A stretch of 23,533 nucleotides of DNA, taken from the NCBI GenBank assembly GCA_001970955.1, contig MPUH01001121.1:1-23533 (forward strand), written 5' to 3'. Below the pieces are notes generated by a model, which did not search any database, was not told the DNA's origin, and saw nothing but the letters and a program-made list of their open reading frames with translations. The stretch comes from Stentor coeruleus (Eukaryota; Ciliophora; Heterotrichea; Heterotrichida; Stentoridae). The translations under genes and the position numbers were made by a program. Shown piece by piece: positions 1 through 8,516 of the stretch (within the stretch, counting starts at the first letter, position 1; the number at the start of each line of letters is the position of its first letter).

Positions 1-793
1 GAATGAATTTATGGAAATATGAGAGTGTTTATTATTGACTTTATTTATCAGATTATATTTTTAAAAAATCAATTCAATAATGAGATAGATTTATAAATGG
101 TATAATACTTCGGGCTAGTGATAAGGAGAAANAAATGGTATAATACTTCGGGCTAGTGATAAGGAGAAATTCTTATCCACAAAATTTACAGATCTAGACG
201 TCTCAATATGTTTTGAATTAGGAAAATTTGAGGGATAAGAGTATTTTAGATTTCAGAAATGAATTTTTCGAAGAAAGCTGAAAAGATCCTCCAAGTGATG
301 AGAATAAATATAGATAAGACTAAAGAGAGTAAAAACAGATGGCAGTACTATTCAATTAAATTATTGTGAGCGAAAGCGTTAATAAGATAAGAAATTAGAT
401 ATTTTTAAATATAGGATTATAATAACTTTTTACAGTTGAGATTATTAAAGTGTAGGGATAGAAGAAAATTGTGATAAGACGAAAAATAATATTAGATAGT
501 TTATCAAGAAAAATTTATATCAAAATATTAATTGGAAGGTGCTGAGAAATAGATTATGAAGCTTCACACTGATTATTATCCTGAGATGGGCCTTCAGAAT
601 TAAAAGATATTTGTTAACTAACTTATTATCTAACTATCTCGGTGAAGATTATTGCCTGCACTCTGGATTATGTCTTATCGATATATTATAATTAGGATTA
701 TTATACTGAAATCATTTCTTTTCGCTGGTTTGACCTATCAAAAAAATTCTACAATAAACTATAAAGAATATATACAAAATAATATAATCAGTC
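1..793. other. AT-rich stretch, no supported gene
   Basis: No open frame of useful length or recognisable domain was found on either strand. It lies downstream of the actin-like relic on the minus strand and could hold its decayed C-terminal third, but I found no convincing actin motif here. The only clear structure is the 37-bp duplication with an N near the left end. Confidence 0.5.
95..169. repeat. 37-bp direct duplication separated by one N
   Basis: Positions 95-131 and 133-169 are identical 37-mers, with a single N at 132. One N between two identical ends is what results when overlapping contig ends are scaffolded without being merged, so this is probably an assembly artefact rather than a biological tandem repeat. 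Confidence 0.85.
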
Positions 794-889
794 TTAAAAT
801 GCCATGAAGTAATTAAAATCCTTCATATATTGGAATTGCATGAATTCTTCCTTCGCCTGAATCAACAACCAATCGTGTTGTTTTTCCAG

Positions 890-1001
890 AGGCAAATAGT
901 AAAAGAACTGATCCAGTATGCATATATAAGAAGGAGTTTCAAAATAGGCAAATAGTAAAAGAACTGATCCAGTATGCATATATAAGAAGGAGTTTCAAAA
1001 T
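890..1001. repeat. 56-bp perfect tandem duplication
   Basis: Positions 890-945 and 946-1001 are identical. The unit is not a multiple of three, so it shifts the frame of the actin-like relic it lies in; removing one copy lets the actin alignment continue. There is no N, but length and character match the N-bearing duplications elsewhere in the window, so an unmerged contig overlap is likely. Confidence 0.8.
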
Positions 1002-1194
1002 AATCAAACATTTCTTTTACCATTTTCTCTCTTGAAGATCTAGGAACTAGTAGGGTATCTGCAATGAAAGCCGGATTCCCTTTGAACTAATATTTATATC
1101 TTAGAAAATTTAAATCCAAATTTTTTTTAATATCATCCCATTTTTCAATATAACTATTTTAAATTGGCTCAGACATATTCAAAAATTTTGCTTT

Positions 1195-1338
1195 ATCAAC
1201 AGCTTCATTTCCAATATAATCTTCTTTTTGATCCATTCCGACCATAATACCTGGCATATAAGGCACATCAACAGCTTCATTTCCAATATAATCTTCTTTT
1301 TGATCCATTCCGACCATAATACCTGGCATATAAGGCAC
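1195..1338. repeat. 72-bp perfect tandem duplication inside the actin-like relic
   Basis: Positions 1195-1266 and 1267-1338 are identical. The unit is 24 codons, so it duplicates VPYMPGIMVGMDQKEDYIGN and the four residues after it in frame. Actin has this segment once. Either an assembly overlap or a real duplication in a dead gene. Confidence 0.85.
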
Positions 1339-1471
1339 ACCTATTAAAGTTGGTGAATTACTCTTGGGCATCTTCTCCTGATTTTCCTGCTTTAATAAAC
1401 CCGCTGCCATTATCTATAACAACTACTGATTCTGAATGATCTATATTTTATTAGATTCATACTTAACTAAA

Positions 1472-2245
1472 TTACTCTCCCTTTGGAGTAAGCACTTCTT
1501 CTGTGATTTGAATAGTTCCATCATGCATTTCCCAATACTTTTTTGCCTTGCGAACACTTACTCCATTTTCAGTTTCTACACGAACTTCACATGTGAGTTT
1601 TACTGCTCCATCAAGCCAGTTGGATACTTCAGGATTACTAGGAACCTTTCCATCACTAATAGACTCAGGCTCAATATCATCATTATCATCATAACTCACT
1701 GCAAAAAGTATGCAAGCAACTGTTTTGAACTCACTATGAGGAGCAGCTCCAATTCCTACCTTACTATAATTAGAATTCAGCAAAGCCTTGCGGTGAGGTC
1801 TTGTTGTCAGACCATCATCTACTAGAAGACTCATAACCACTTCGAAACCACTCACAGATCCATAATCAAGTGCTTCAGCAATACTTTCGCTCCACTTTCC
1901 ATTCCTCTCAATACGTTGCTGAAGAGTAGTTTCTTTACTTCCTATGTGACCAACTATACCCAATGGCCCTGTATCATTACAGTGACTTAAAGCAGCTATT
2001 GATAGACCTTCAGACCATTGAAGTGGTGGAAGGCTTTCTATATTCTCAAGTTCTTCATGAGCTTCCCTCACTGCTTTAAGTCCTTCACGAGTCAGTACCG
2101 GTACAGTTCCAGGACGGTGCCGCGCATTGTTGGACTTATAATTATCGAATTCATGCTCAAGCTTTTTAGCGAAATGCTTTGGGTTTTCACGAAGTTGATT
2201 GATTTCGTCATAGATTTCTTGGATTAATAGCTGAAATGTGGACAT
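1472..2245 (-). CDS. CAP/SCP-domain protein, apparently cytosolic
   Basis: A 257-residue protein of the CAP (CRISP/Antigen 5/PR-1; bacterial YkwD-like) superfamily. The fold is visible in LQWSEGLSIAALSHCNDTG (about 85-102), the first His in VGHIGSK (H100), an Arg in TTLQQRIERNG, the acidic block SESIAEAL (E120, E124) and the closing block PHRKALLNSNYSKVGIG (H151), which together resemble the His/Glu/Glu/His CAP tetrad. Most CAP proteins are secreted, but this one starts MSTFQLLIQEIYDEINQL, an amphipathic helix and not a signal peptide, so it probably stays in the cytosol. The last 55 or so residues lie beyond the core. The reading frame is clean, ends in TAA and needs no intron. The start is the only ATG before an upstream in-frame TAA. 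Function in ciliates is unknown. Confidence 0.85.
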   Translation of the reverse strand: MSTFQLLIQEIYDEINQLRENPKHFAKKLEHEFDNYKSNNARHRPGTVPVLTREGLKAVREAHEELENIESLPPLQWSEGLSIAALSHCNDTGPLGIVGHIGSKETTLQQRIERNGKWSESIAEALDYGSVSGFEVVMSLLVDDGLTTRPHRKALLNSNYSKVGIGAAPHSEFKTVACILFAVSYDDNDDIEPESISDGKVPSNPEVSNWLDGAVKLTCEVRVETENGVSVRKAKKYWEMHDGTIQITEEVLTPKGE

Positions 2246-3312
2246 TATAAGACATATAATTTAAATTTCATCTTTAACTATAGATACGCTTGAAAGATTT
2301 TAGATTAATAAACTATATCAAGCATTATAATCATCATTTAAATCACTTTTAGAATTTTATGTAGTTCTAATTTTTTTATAAAACTTTAATACAACTTTCA
2401 TATTCATTTCATTTTCTATTTGATTGCTAAAATTCATATGATGTAAAGAAGTTAGTATTTTCAATAGATTTGGTATAGAGTTTATATAGGAATTTCTCTA
2501 ATACCAGCATCCACATTCTTCTTCTTGTAAAGATAAATAGATTTGGTATAGAGTTTATATAGGAATTTCTCTAATACCAGCATCCACATTCTTCTTCTTG
2601 TAAAGATAGCATAATTGGAATTTGTTAAAAGGAAATCTATGAAATGATTTTGTTTATCTTTTTGTAAAGAAACTTTTAAAAATACATAGATTCATTTGTA
2701 AATTTGTTTATGACATCTTGCTTTTCAATGATAAGCCTTCAGAGTTTAAAAGAATATATGATTTTGAATTAGTACTGGATGACATAAGTATATATGAATT
2801 CAAATCATCAAATAAATTGACCCTTGATAAAACTACTTTAATATCTATCCCTATCTCAGGGTATCTTAAGTTATTTTCATTATTACTATTACTTAATATT
2901 CATCAGAAACTAAGTATCAGTTAATTTTAATATTGATTAAGTTTCTTCTACTAAAAATTACTTTGATACAGTTTTTATAAAGTTGTCATTTAGCTTAATC
3001 ATATATTCTAGTTTAATTTTTATATTTTTTTCAAATTTAGTGATGACACTATTTCAAGTAGCTCCAAGCTATCTAATTTTTATTATTAAAGTATATTCAT
3101 TATAACATGGCAGAAAAATATTAAACGACTTTGCTTCTTTCGAAGATATATTGTTAAATTATATTGCAAATCTTATATGGTTCACGACTGTATGTATTAA
3201 TTTGTATACAGTAGCTTTGATTATATAAAATAAATCTTATGTAAAGCTTGATATGTCACCATAAAACAAGATATAATACGAAATGAGTAACTCTTTATTA
3301 GACTCCTTCAAA
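2246..3312. other. Gene-free AT-rich stretch with weak coding-like traces
   Basis: No supported gene. On the minus strand, about 2711-2886 is open for 58 codons and continues past single stops towards 2610, but no family could be recognised. The plus strand has a short frame at 2718-2924 without an ATG, which overlaps that trace. A 73-bp duplication lies at 2463-2608. Confidence 0.5.
2463..2608. repeat. 73-bp perfect tandem duplication
   Basis: Positions 2463-2535 and 2536-2608 are identical, in non-coding sequence. It has the same length class as the other duplications here, and no N. Probably an unmerged overlap at a contig join, though a real tandem duplication cannot be excluded from sequence alone. 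Confidence 0.85.
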
Positions 3313-3531
3313 TTATAATTTTATCTGCTCCTGATACTTCTTTAATATGGTAATTAAATTCCAAACTAAAGGCTTCTTTATGTTAAATGCATTAATCTTA
3401 TAAATTTTCCAGCATCTTTTGCTTTTATTTTTATTACTCCAACAAATTGCACTATTAATATCTATTTTATAAGTATTCTCAATATCTAAAAAAAAATCTA
3501 AATAAACTCTATATCTAACAGCATAATTAAA
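3313..3531 (-). pseudogene. Possible second PH-domain fragment or relic
   Basis: Immediately downstream of the PH-FYVE stop, the minus strand is open for about 72 codons from a TAA at 3532-3534 to a TAA at 3313-3315, with no usable ATG. The translation ends in a W-containing helix, KKPLVWNLITILKKYQEQIK, preceded by KRCWKIYKINAFN. This resembles the final beta strand and C-terminal Trp helix of a PH domain. FYVE-PH proteins such as the FGD family carry a second PH after the FYVE finger, so it may be a detached C-terminal PH. The match is weak and could be chance in AT-rich DNA. Confidence 0.25.
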
Positions 3532-3587
3532 TTATTATAGCAGATATCTTTATGTTAAAATATATATATTTAGAATAATTTCTTATA

Positions 3588-4247
3588 TTATTCGAGCATT
3601 GATTGTGGTGACATAAAAACTGACTTGTGCTTGAATGCTGATGCTTTTAAAGATTCTTTTTCACTTAAGCTTTTAGCTCTTTCAACGCCATTAATATTTC
3701 CTATTCTGTTTACACAGTTCGAGCATATTTTCACTCTTTCATTATATCCTAATTCTGGCAAGCCTTCAATTACTCTGCAATGGGCAGAACATATCACTTT
3801 CCCACATTTACGACAATGATGCTGCCTTCTGAAAACCTGAAAATTCTTATCACAAACAGTGCATCTTTCTGAATTCGGATCCTGCCACACAGGCCTTACA
3901 GCTTTTTTAAGTTTTTCAGACCATTTTTCAGTACTTTTTTGTGATGGGAAGATTAATTTCCACAGTGCGTTTTCTCCTCTTTTATTTGTGCATTCTATGC
4001 TTATTTCGCGTTTTTCTAAATCTTCGTAGAGAATTTTAAAAGTTTGATCAATCTGAATTACATGAGAAAGCTATTTAGTATTTACTGGCATGTCTTTAGA
4101 CTTAGAGTAGCCTAAACTGCTTTCTTTTAATATGAAATATCTTTTCTTCCCTACTCCTTGCTTAAAACTATATTTTTCAACCATGCCTCTACACTTTATT
4201 TGGTCTCTTTTATATTCTTCATGGCTTTTGCTTATGGATTTACCCAT
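3588..4247 (-). CDS. PH-FYVE phosphoinositide-binding protein (one 15-nt intron)
   Basis: Joining 4247-4086 and 4070-3588 gives 214 residues. A PH domain spans about residues 18-112 (KKRYFILKESSLGYSK near its start; ALWKLIFPSQKSTEKWSEKL with the closing Trp helix). A FYVE zinc finger spans about 116-175: WQDPNSERCTVC, the RRQHHCRKCG signature (consensus RRHHCRxCG), CSAHC and RVKICSNC, giving all eight zinc ligands and the basic patch that reads PI3P. By family knowledge it should bind endosomal PI3P and a second phosphoinositide, acting in membrane traffic. No DH domain is present, so it is not a full FGD-type exchange factor; it is closer to phafin-like PH-FYVE proteins, with the order PH then FYVE and a short Ser/Lys tail. 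Without the intron the PH domain would stop at an in-frame TAG. Confidence 0.88.
4071..4085 (-). other. 15-nt intron of the PH-FYVE gene
   Basis: On the coding strand it reads GTAAATACTAAATAG. It lies between codons (phase 0), after ...KSKDMP and before LSHVIQ. Removing it joins the two halves of the PH domain in frame; retaining it ends translation at its own TAG. The GTAA...TAG pattern and 15-nt length match the introns described for Stentor. Confidence 0.92.
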
Positions 4248-4270
4248 TTATAGTAACAAAAATGGTAAGA

Positions 4271-4356
4271 CAATAAGAAGTTTATGGACTTTAGATGTTT
4301 GATATCATAAAANGCAATAAGAAGCTTATGGACTTTAGATGTTTGATATCATAAAA
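4271..4356. repeat. 42-bp direct duplication around an N
   Basis: Positions 4271-4312 and 4315-4356 match over 42 bp with one mismatch (T/C), with an N at 4313 followed by one base. Probable unmerged contig overlap, just upstream of the PH-FYVE start. The promoter region of that gene is therefore uncertain in this assembly. Confidence 0.85.
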
Positions 4357-4547
4357 TGTATAAAATTATGAGCTTTTTATATATTAAATAGAGATTTTAA
4401 TCTTTAGAGATAATGTTCTTTATAATTCGATATAGCTTTCTTTGAATTATATAATGGTATCATAGAAGTAACTCTGTAGATGAAATTCCTATAATAATTA
4501 AAATATTTGTTCTATTTATTTTATACCTAGACTAATAATAAATAATC

Positions 4548-4896
4548 TTAATTTTTAGACCCTAATGAGTAATTTGAAGTATTTTTCCAACTTCTTCTCC
4601 TGTTTGATTCTCTTAATCTTCTACCATATCTTCGCTCCCTTCTAGAAATTTGTAAAAAGTGGCCCCAATAATATTTCCATCTATTCATTCACCATCTATA
4701 GTTTTAAAAATTGCTTGCGTTTACTCTGTGAAACATTTCAACATATGCATATCTCACTTTAATTTCCTTTCCTTGTTTCTCAGATAAGTCTATAATTTAT
4801 TGACTCAAAAATTTCATGCTAATTATTTCTGTTTACAGTCAGATTAATAACACAAAGAACACGCGATTTAGGAATAAGACTTCTAGATGAAGATGA
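4548..4896 (-). pseudogene. RNPS1/SR45-like splicing factor relic (RRM plus Arg-rich tail)
   Basis: A decayed single-RRM protein. On the minus strand a short Ser/Arg run (SSSSRSLIPK) precedes SRVLCVINLTVNRNN and, after a TAG, HEIFESI. This is the RNP2 strand and first helix of an RRM, close to the LTRNV...HIMEIF pattern of RNPS1. After frameshifts the RNP1 strand reads YAYVEM (RNPS1 YAYVEF), followed by QAIFKTIDGE, a TGA, and IDGNIIGATFY (RNPS1 MDGGQIDGQEITATAV). A further shift leads to an Arg-rich tail, ISRRERRYGRRLRESNRRRS, ending at the TAA at 4548. There are at least three frame changes and several stops, so it is not functional as assembled. RNPS1 is a peripheral exon-junction-complex and splicing-activator protein; another RS-type RRM protein is possible. 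It lies about 620 bp downstream of the U2AF gene on the same strand. Confidence 0.7.
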
Positions 4897-4979
4897 GTAA
4901 GATATTCAACAACTTTAGGCTAGAAAATAGCATGAATTTATTTTGGCATCTATAATTGTAATAACATAATTTTTTGAAG

Positions 4980-5378
4980 TTATTTAAACAAATAATCTTT
5001 TATTATATCAATTCTCCTTGTCTCTTTAGTAATGCTTTCTTTGATAATGACTGTGCTTTTTACTGCACACCCAAGTGTCTTTCGGTATCCCGAGTCAGTG
5101 TCACAGTATATGCCCATTTCATTTTAATCAGTGTGAAAAGAGAAGTGCTTCTCCTCCCATAAAAAAGGTAGTTTTATCGATTCCACCTGTTAGGAATCAT
5201 CACTCAAGTCTACTAAGATTTCATTTCCATCTATATTTAGCACAGTTACTAGCATTAAATCTGGTTCATTGTTGATTACGAGAGTACGTAGAACTGTAAA
5301 AAATCTAAAAACCTTACCCTTGGATCCTTTCAAGGATATTTTAAAAAGATTTTTTAATCTATCTCTTATAATCTTCAT
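4980..5378 (-). pseudogene. Degenerate coding relic, possibly WD40-like
   Basis: The minus strand is open in three successive frames. From 5378 it is open for 62 codons (MKIIRDRLKN... to VDLSDDS). A shifted frame then gives FLTGGIDKTTFFYGRR and TLIKMKWAYTVTLTRDTE, and a third gives YCDTDSGYRKTLGCAVKSTV up to the TAA at 4980. The run SDDS-FLTGGIDKTTFFYG resembles the sDg..l.tGg.D.tv..wd core of a WD40 repeat, and TRDTER followed by LGCAVKSTV could be the next blade. The family is a guess; that it is a broken coding region is more secure, because coding character moves from frame to frame. Confidence 0.35.
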
Positions 5379-5513
5379 CTAAAAATCCTTTATAAAATTG
5401 ATTAGCCTTGCACTCAAAGTTATAATTTCACTCTCTTGCAGTTGTTGTATGAATATATTTGTTCCACAGTTATAAAATATTATAAAAAAATTTCTAACTA
5501 TATTAATAACCTA

Positions 5514-6797
5514 TCACTCCCCTACAAAGTTTCCTTGGAAGAAAAGTTCTTCTGGGTGGAAAGAGCATTCTACTTTCTTTTCATTAAATCTTAATCCGCT
5601 AAGTCCAATTTTAGCTTTTGCTGCATCTTCAATAGTTGTATACTCCACAAAAATTTTTCCAATTCCTGAAGTGTGTTCTCCTGGTCTCGGAATTACAATG
5701 GAAATTACCCTTCCGTATTTTTTACATTCTTCAAGAACATCTTCATGAATTTCTTGATATTCATCATCATTTTCTAAGTCAGTTATTCTTACCATGTTTT
5801 TTAATACAAGTATTCTTGAACTGAATCTTGCTCGATTATCTAGTTCAGGTGTTGGCGGTAAAAATGCCTGTGTTAAACTTTCTTTTCCAACTCTTGAAAC
5901 TACAGCACTGCATCCTGAAATTTTAAATGTTCCTTGTTGCAATATTTTTGCTGTAGCTTCTTCTTCTTCAAAATCGAAAATACAATAACCTTTTGTGAGA
6001 CCAGTAAGTGGGTCTTTTGGCATATCCATGCATTTAAGTGTTCCAAATTCAACTAGAAGCTTTTTGATATCTTCTGAATTATGTCCATGAGGAAGCCCAC
6101 TTAGCATAAGTCTACCTTTTCCTCCAAGAATTTTGCTTGCCATTGCTTCAGTCACTTTATTTAAACCAATAGCAGAAGCCCCAAGAGCATGCAGACCAGA
6201 AACAACAGGAGGTTCATTTCCTGCATATGTTCTAGGCCTTCCTACCCTAAGAGGTTGCCCAAGAACACTAACATTGTTAAGAGCATAACCTGCTTTAGCT
6301 TCTTCAATACTTCTAAATTCAACAAAAGCATAATGGCCATCATTACTAATCCAAGCTGATATGACTGGTTCTCCTGCCTAAATATCAATTACACATATAT
6401 TAGCACCAATTGAAATCAATGTTCTGTTTAACAAGTCAACTAATTGAGGACCTGTTATTCCTGAAGGTAAATTTCCTATATAAAGCTCCCTGTCGATTTT
6501 ATTTGCTTGTGATGATGGAATTGTTGATGCAACTTGCTGAATCTTGTTTATAAATTCTTCGGGGTTAGTGGCTGTATTGTATTCATCCCAGATTTTTTTG
6601 TTGTAAGCCAAGTATGTCTTGGGTGGACTGTCGAACTTGTACCGAGGAGGAGATGGAGAACGAGGTGACCTTCTAGAGCTTCTATGATGATGAGAAGAAT
6701 GCTTGTGTTTTTTTGAATAGTGCCTTTGCTTCCTGTCACTGCTTGAACTTCGATGACGATGCGATCTTTTTGGGCTGCGTGATCTGCGTCTCTCCAT
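5514..6797 (-). CDS. U2AF2: U2AF large subunit (U2AF65/U2AF2 homologue), one 15-nt intron
   Basis: Joining 6797-6393 and 6377-5514 gives 422 residues. The order is typical of U2AF65: an Arg/Ser/His-rich N-terminus (1-52), a linker with W70, RRM1 (about 103-190; RNP2 ELYIGNLP, RNP1 HYAFVEF), RRM2 (about 223-300; RNP2 LMLSGLP, RNP1 KGYCIFDF) and a C-terminal UHM (about 322-415) with the acidic helix NDDEYQEIHEDVLEEC and KIFVEYTT. U2AF65 recognises the 3' end of introns and recruits U2 snRNP through SF1/SF3B1 contacts. Oddities: the UHM Arg-X-Phe motif (GRKF in human) reads GLRF, and the gene itself carries one of the tiny introns it should help remove. Stop is TGA. The upstream 30 bp are AT-rich with no earlier in-frame ATG seen. 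Confidence 0.93.
6378..6392 (-). other. 15-nt intron of the U2AF gene
   Basis: The coding strand reads GTAATTGATATTTAG, phase 0, between IGANIC and AGEPVISAW inside RRM1. Removal restores an unbroken RRM1. Retention stops translation after residue 139, before the RNP1 strand. Pyrimidines are limited to five T in 15 nt, so there is no room for a polypyrimidine tract. Confidence 0.94.
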
Positions 6798-8516
6798 TTA
6801 AATATTAATGCTCTTAAAGATAATAATTAAGATACTTGGTTGCTACTTTCTAGGTAGAAGAAGATAAAAAAAATTGAGTTGGACATATTTGAATTATGAA
6901 TAAAGTATCATTGTAAGATTTTGGAATGAGTAGTGAAATTGGTTTTAAAAAAATTTAGGTTTTTGTTTTTTATAATTAAATATAAATTGACAAGATTCTT
7001 GACAAATGAAGATTCTTACAAAAATGATTATTTTTATTAAGAATAAAAGCCAATTACCGCAACCAATACGAGACTAAGTGAATTTCAGCAATGAAAGTAA
7101 ACCTAATCAGAAATAAGATTTAAAAATATCAAAATCTAAACTATCTAAAATTTCTGTAGGTAATAACTGCAATAAAAGAAAAGAAGGTCTTTAGTTTTTA
7201 TTTAAAATAACTCGATTTATACGTGTTATAGTTTTTCATCACCAATAGTTAGAGAGTAAAAACATAAATTTTTGAAAGTGTCATCCTAATTGGTCAAATA
7301 ACTTTTTACTAGTGAAGTAGCCTTGGCTATATTTAAGTTGTATATTGATAAAATATTAATCAAATATTGCTTATATATTTTCCATTTAGTCACTTCCTAA
7401 TCATACTATAATCAAACCATAACATCACCCTAATTGAATTATAAAATCCCATCACTTTTTCATTATAATCATTTAGTAACTACTATTATCAACATCAGCA
7501 ACATCCTTGACAAGAAGGGTTTGAACTCAATCTTATAAATTATAATTAATCAAAGTGGGTTTAAATATGAAAAATTTAAGCTAATAAAGTTAACTCAAAC
7601 AGACTAGAAATTATAATTTTATAATGATAAAACATTTACCTATATACCGAGAGTATTATTTACAAAGCAAGAACTGCCAATAAATAAATCAATTGTTAGA
7701 TTTACTGATAGAAATGAACTTAAACTATATATACCTATGAAGTCAACTAAATAGTGAATTTTACGATATAAATGAAGAAGTAAAAGAAAATTTTAATAGA
7801 GAGCATCAGTTTATAAAATTTACTTCAAGGAATAGATGCAAAATTTATTGGAAAAAATAAAAAAAAATTCAACTTCCTATTACTATGAATTTTATGAAGA
7901 GTTTATACATGTAAATTTCTTTAAAGAAATCATTTAGATTAGATTATTAGGCAATTTATTTAGAATATGAGGCATACTGGATGTTGGAAGTTAAATTTTG
8001 TTACCATAAAACTGCTTAATTTAATTTAGTGAGAAAGAATAATGTTTTCCCATAAACTTTCTCAGTGTGACTAATTTAATACTTTGATTTTATTTTTCCA
8101 TATGCACGAATGCATTTGAAAGTAAATAAACTAATAATTGTTTAATAAGTTTATAAAACCAATATTTGTAACTAAGTCCGTTAATTTTTGTGTTTATATC
8201 AATCTCATTGCATAGATGCTATTATATCCTCAAACTAAATAAAGCAAGCACATGATTTAATAAATTTTAACTACTTACTTTATAATATTGAAAGATAGAA
8301 CAAAAATTTCATCCCAATATATTATGAAAATATTACTATATCTTTAAAAATATTTTGATTAAAAAGAAGAAATCGTTTATATTTTGCAATTTTTACATCT
8401 GTAAGAAAAATAATGTTTATTTTCAAGGTATTTCATCTAAAACATCTACATAAGCATTCTCTATTTCTTTGCTATGGATTTTTAATGCACAAAAGAAATG
8501 GTACAAAAAATAATAT
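6798..8516. other. 1.7-kb AT-rich intergenic stretch
   Basis: It separates the divergent U2AF and rhodanese genes. No intact gene, RNA gene or repeat was recognised. Two weak coding-like traces occur on the plus strand: about 7040-7190 (a Lys/Ser/Asn-rich frame with stops) and about 7660-7960 (for example LEKIKKNSTSYYYEFYEEF). Neither could be assigned to a family; they may be further relics or chance. Confidence 0.5.

Larger units (their letters stand above)
794..1444 (-). pseudogene. Actin/actin-related protein relic
   Basis: A decayed actin-family gene covering roughly the N-terminal half of actin. Reading the minus strand from 1444, the first conserved block is VVVIDNGSGFIKAGKSGEDA, the phosphate-1 loop of actin (VVDNGSGMCKAGFAGDDAP). 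After a frameshift comes PTLIGVPYMPGIMVGMDQKE, matching actin [20 protein letters not shown], then YIGNEA (actin YVGDEA), WDD, and SSREKMVKEMFDYFETPS (actin ANREKMTQIMFETFNTPA). The rest, up to the TAA at 794-796, aligns more loosely with the following actin segment. Damage seen: ATA where the start ATG is expected, one frameshift, in-frame TAA (after MSEPI) and TAG (after LRYKY), and two tandem duplications. Neither stop sits in a GTAA...TAG intron. It lies 27 bp downstream of the CAP gene stop. The family call is firm; whether it was conventional actin or an ARP is not. Confidence 0.85.

Noticed and set aside
1195..1338. A genuine protein tandem repeat of 24 residues
   Set aside because: The actin alignment needs only one copy, the DNA copies are identical, and similar duplications with an N occur elsewhere, so an assembly overlap is more likely.
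794..1444. Programmed +1 frameshifting of the Euplotes type rescuing the actin-like gene
   Set aside because: The stops are not preceded by the AAA slippery codon, two lie in line with the actin alignment, and the start codon is also lost.
2018..2227. Plus-strand open frame opposite the CAP gene
   Set aside because: Shadow of a well-supported minus-strand gene.
2611..2924. Overlapping traces on both strands, including a 68-codon plus frame at 2718 and a 58-codon minus frame
   Set aside because: No ATG for the plus frame, no recognisable family on either strand, and AT-rich composition that favours chance runs.
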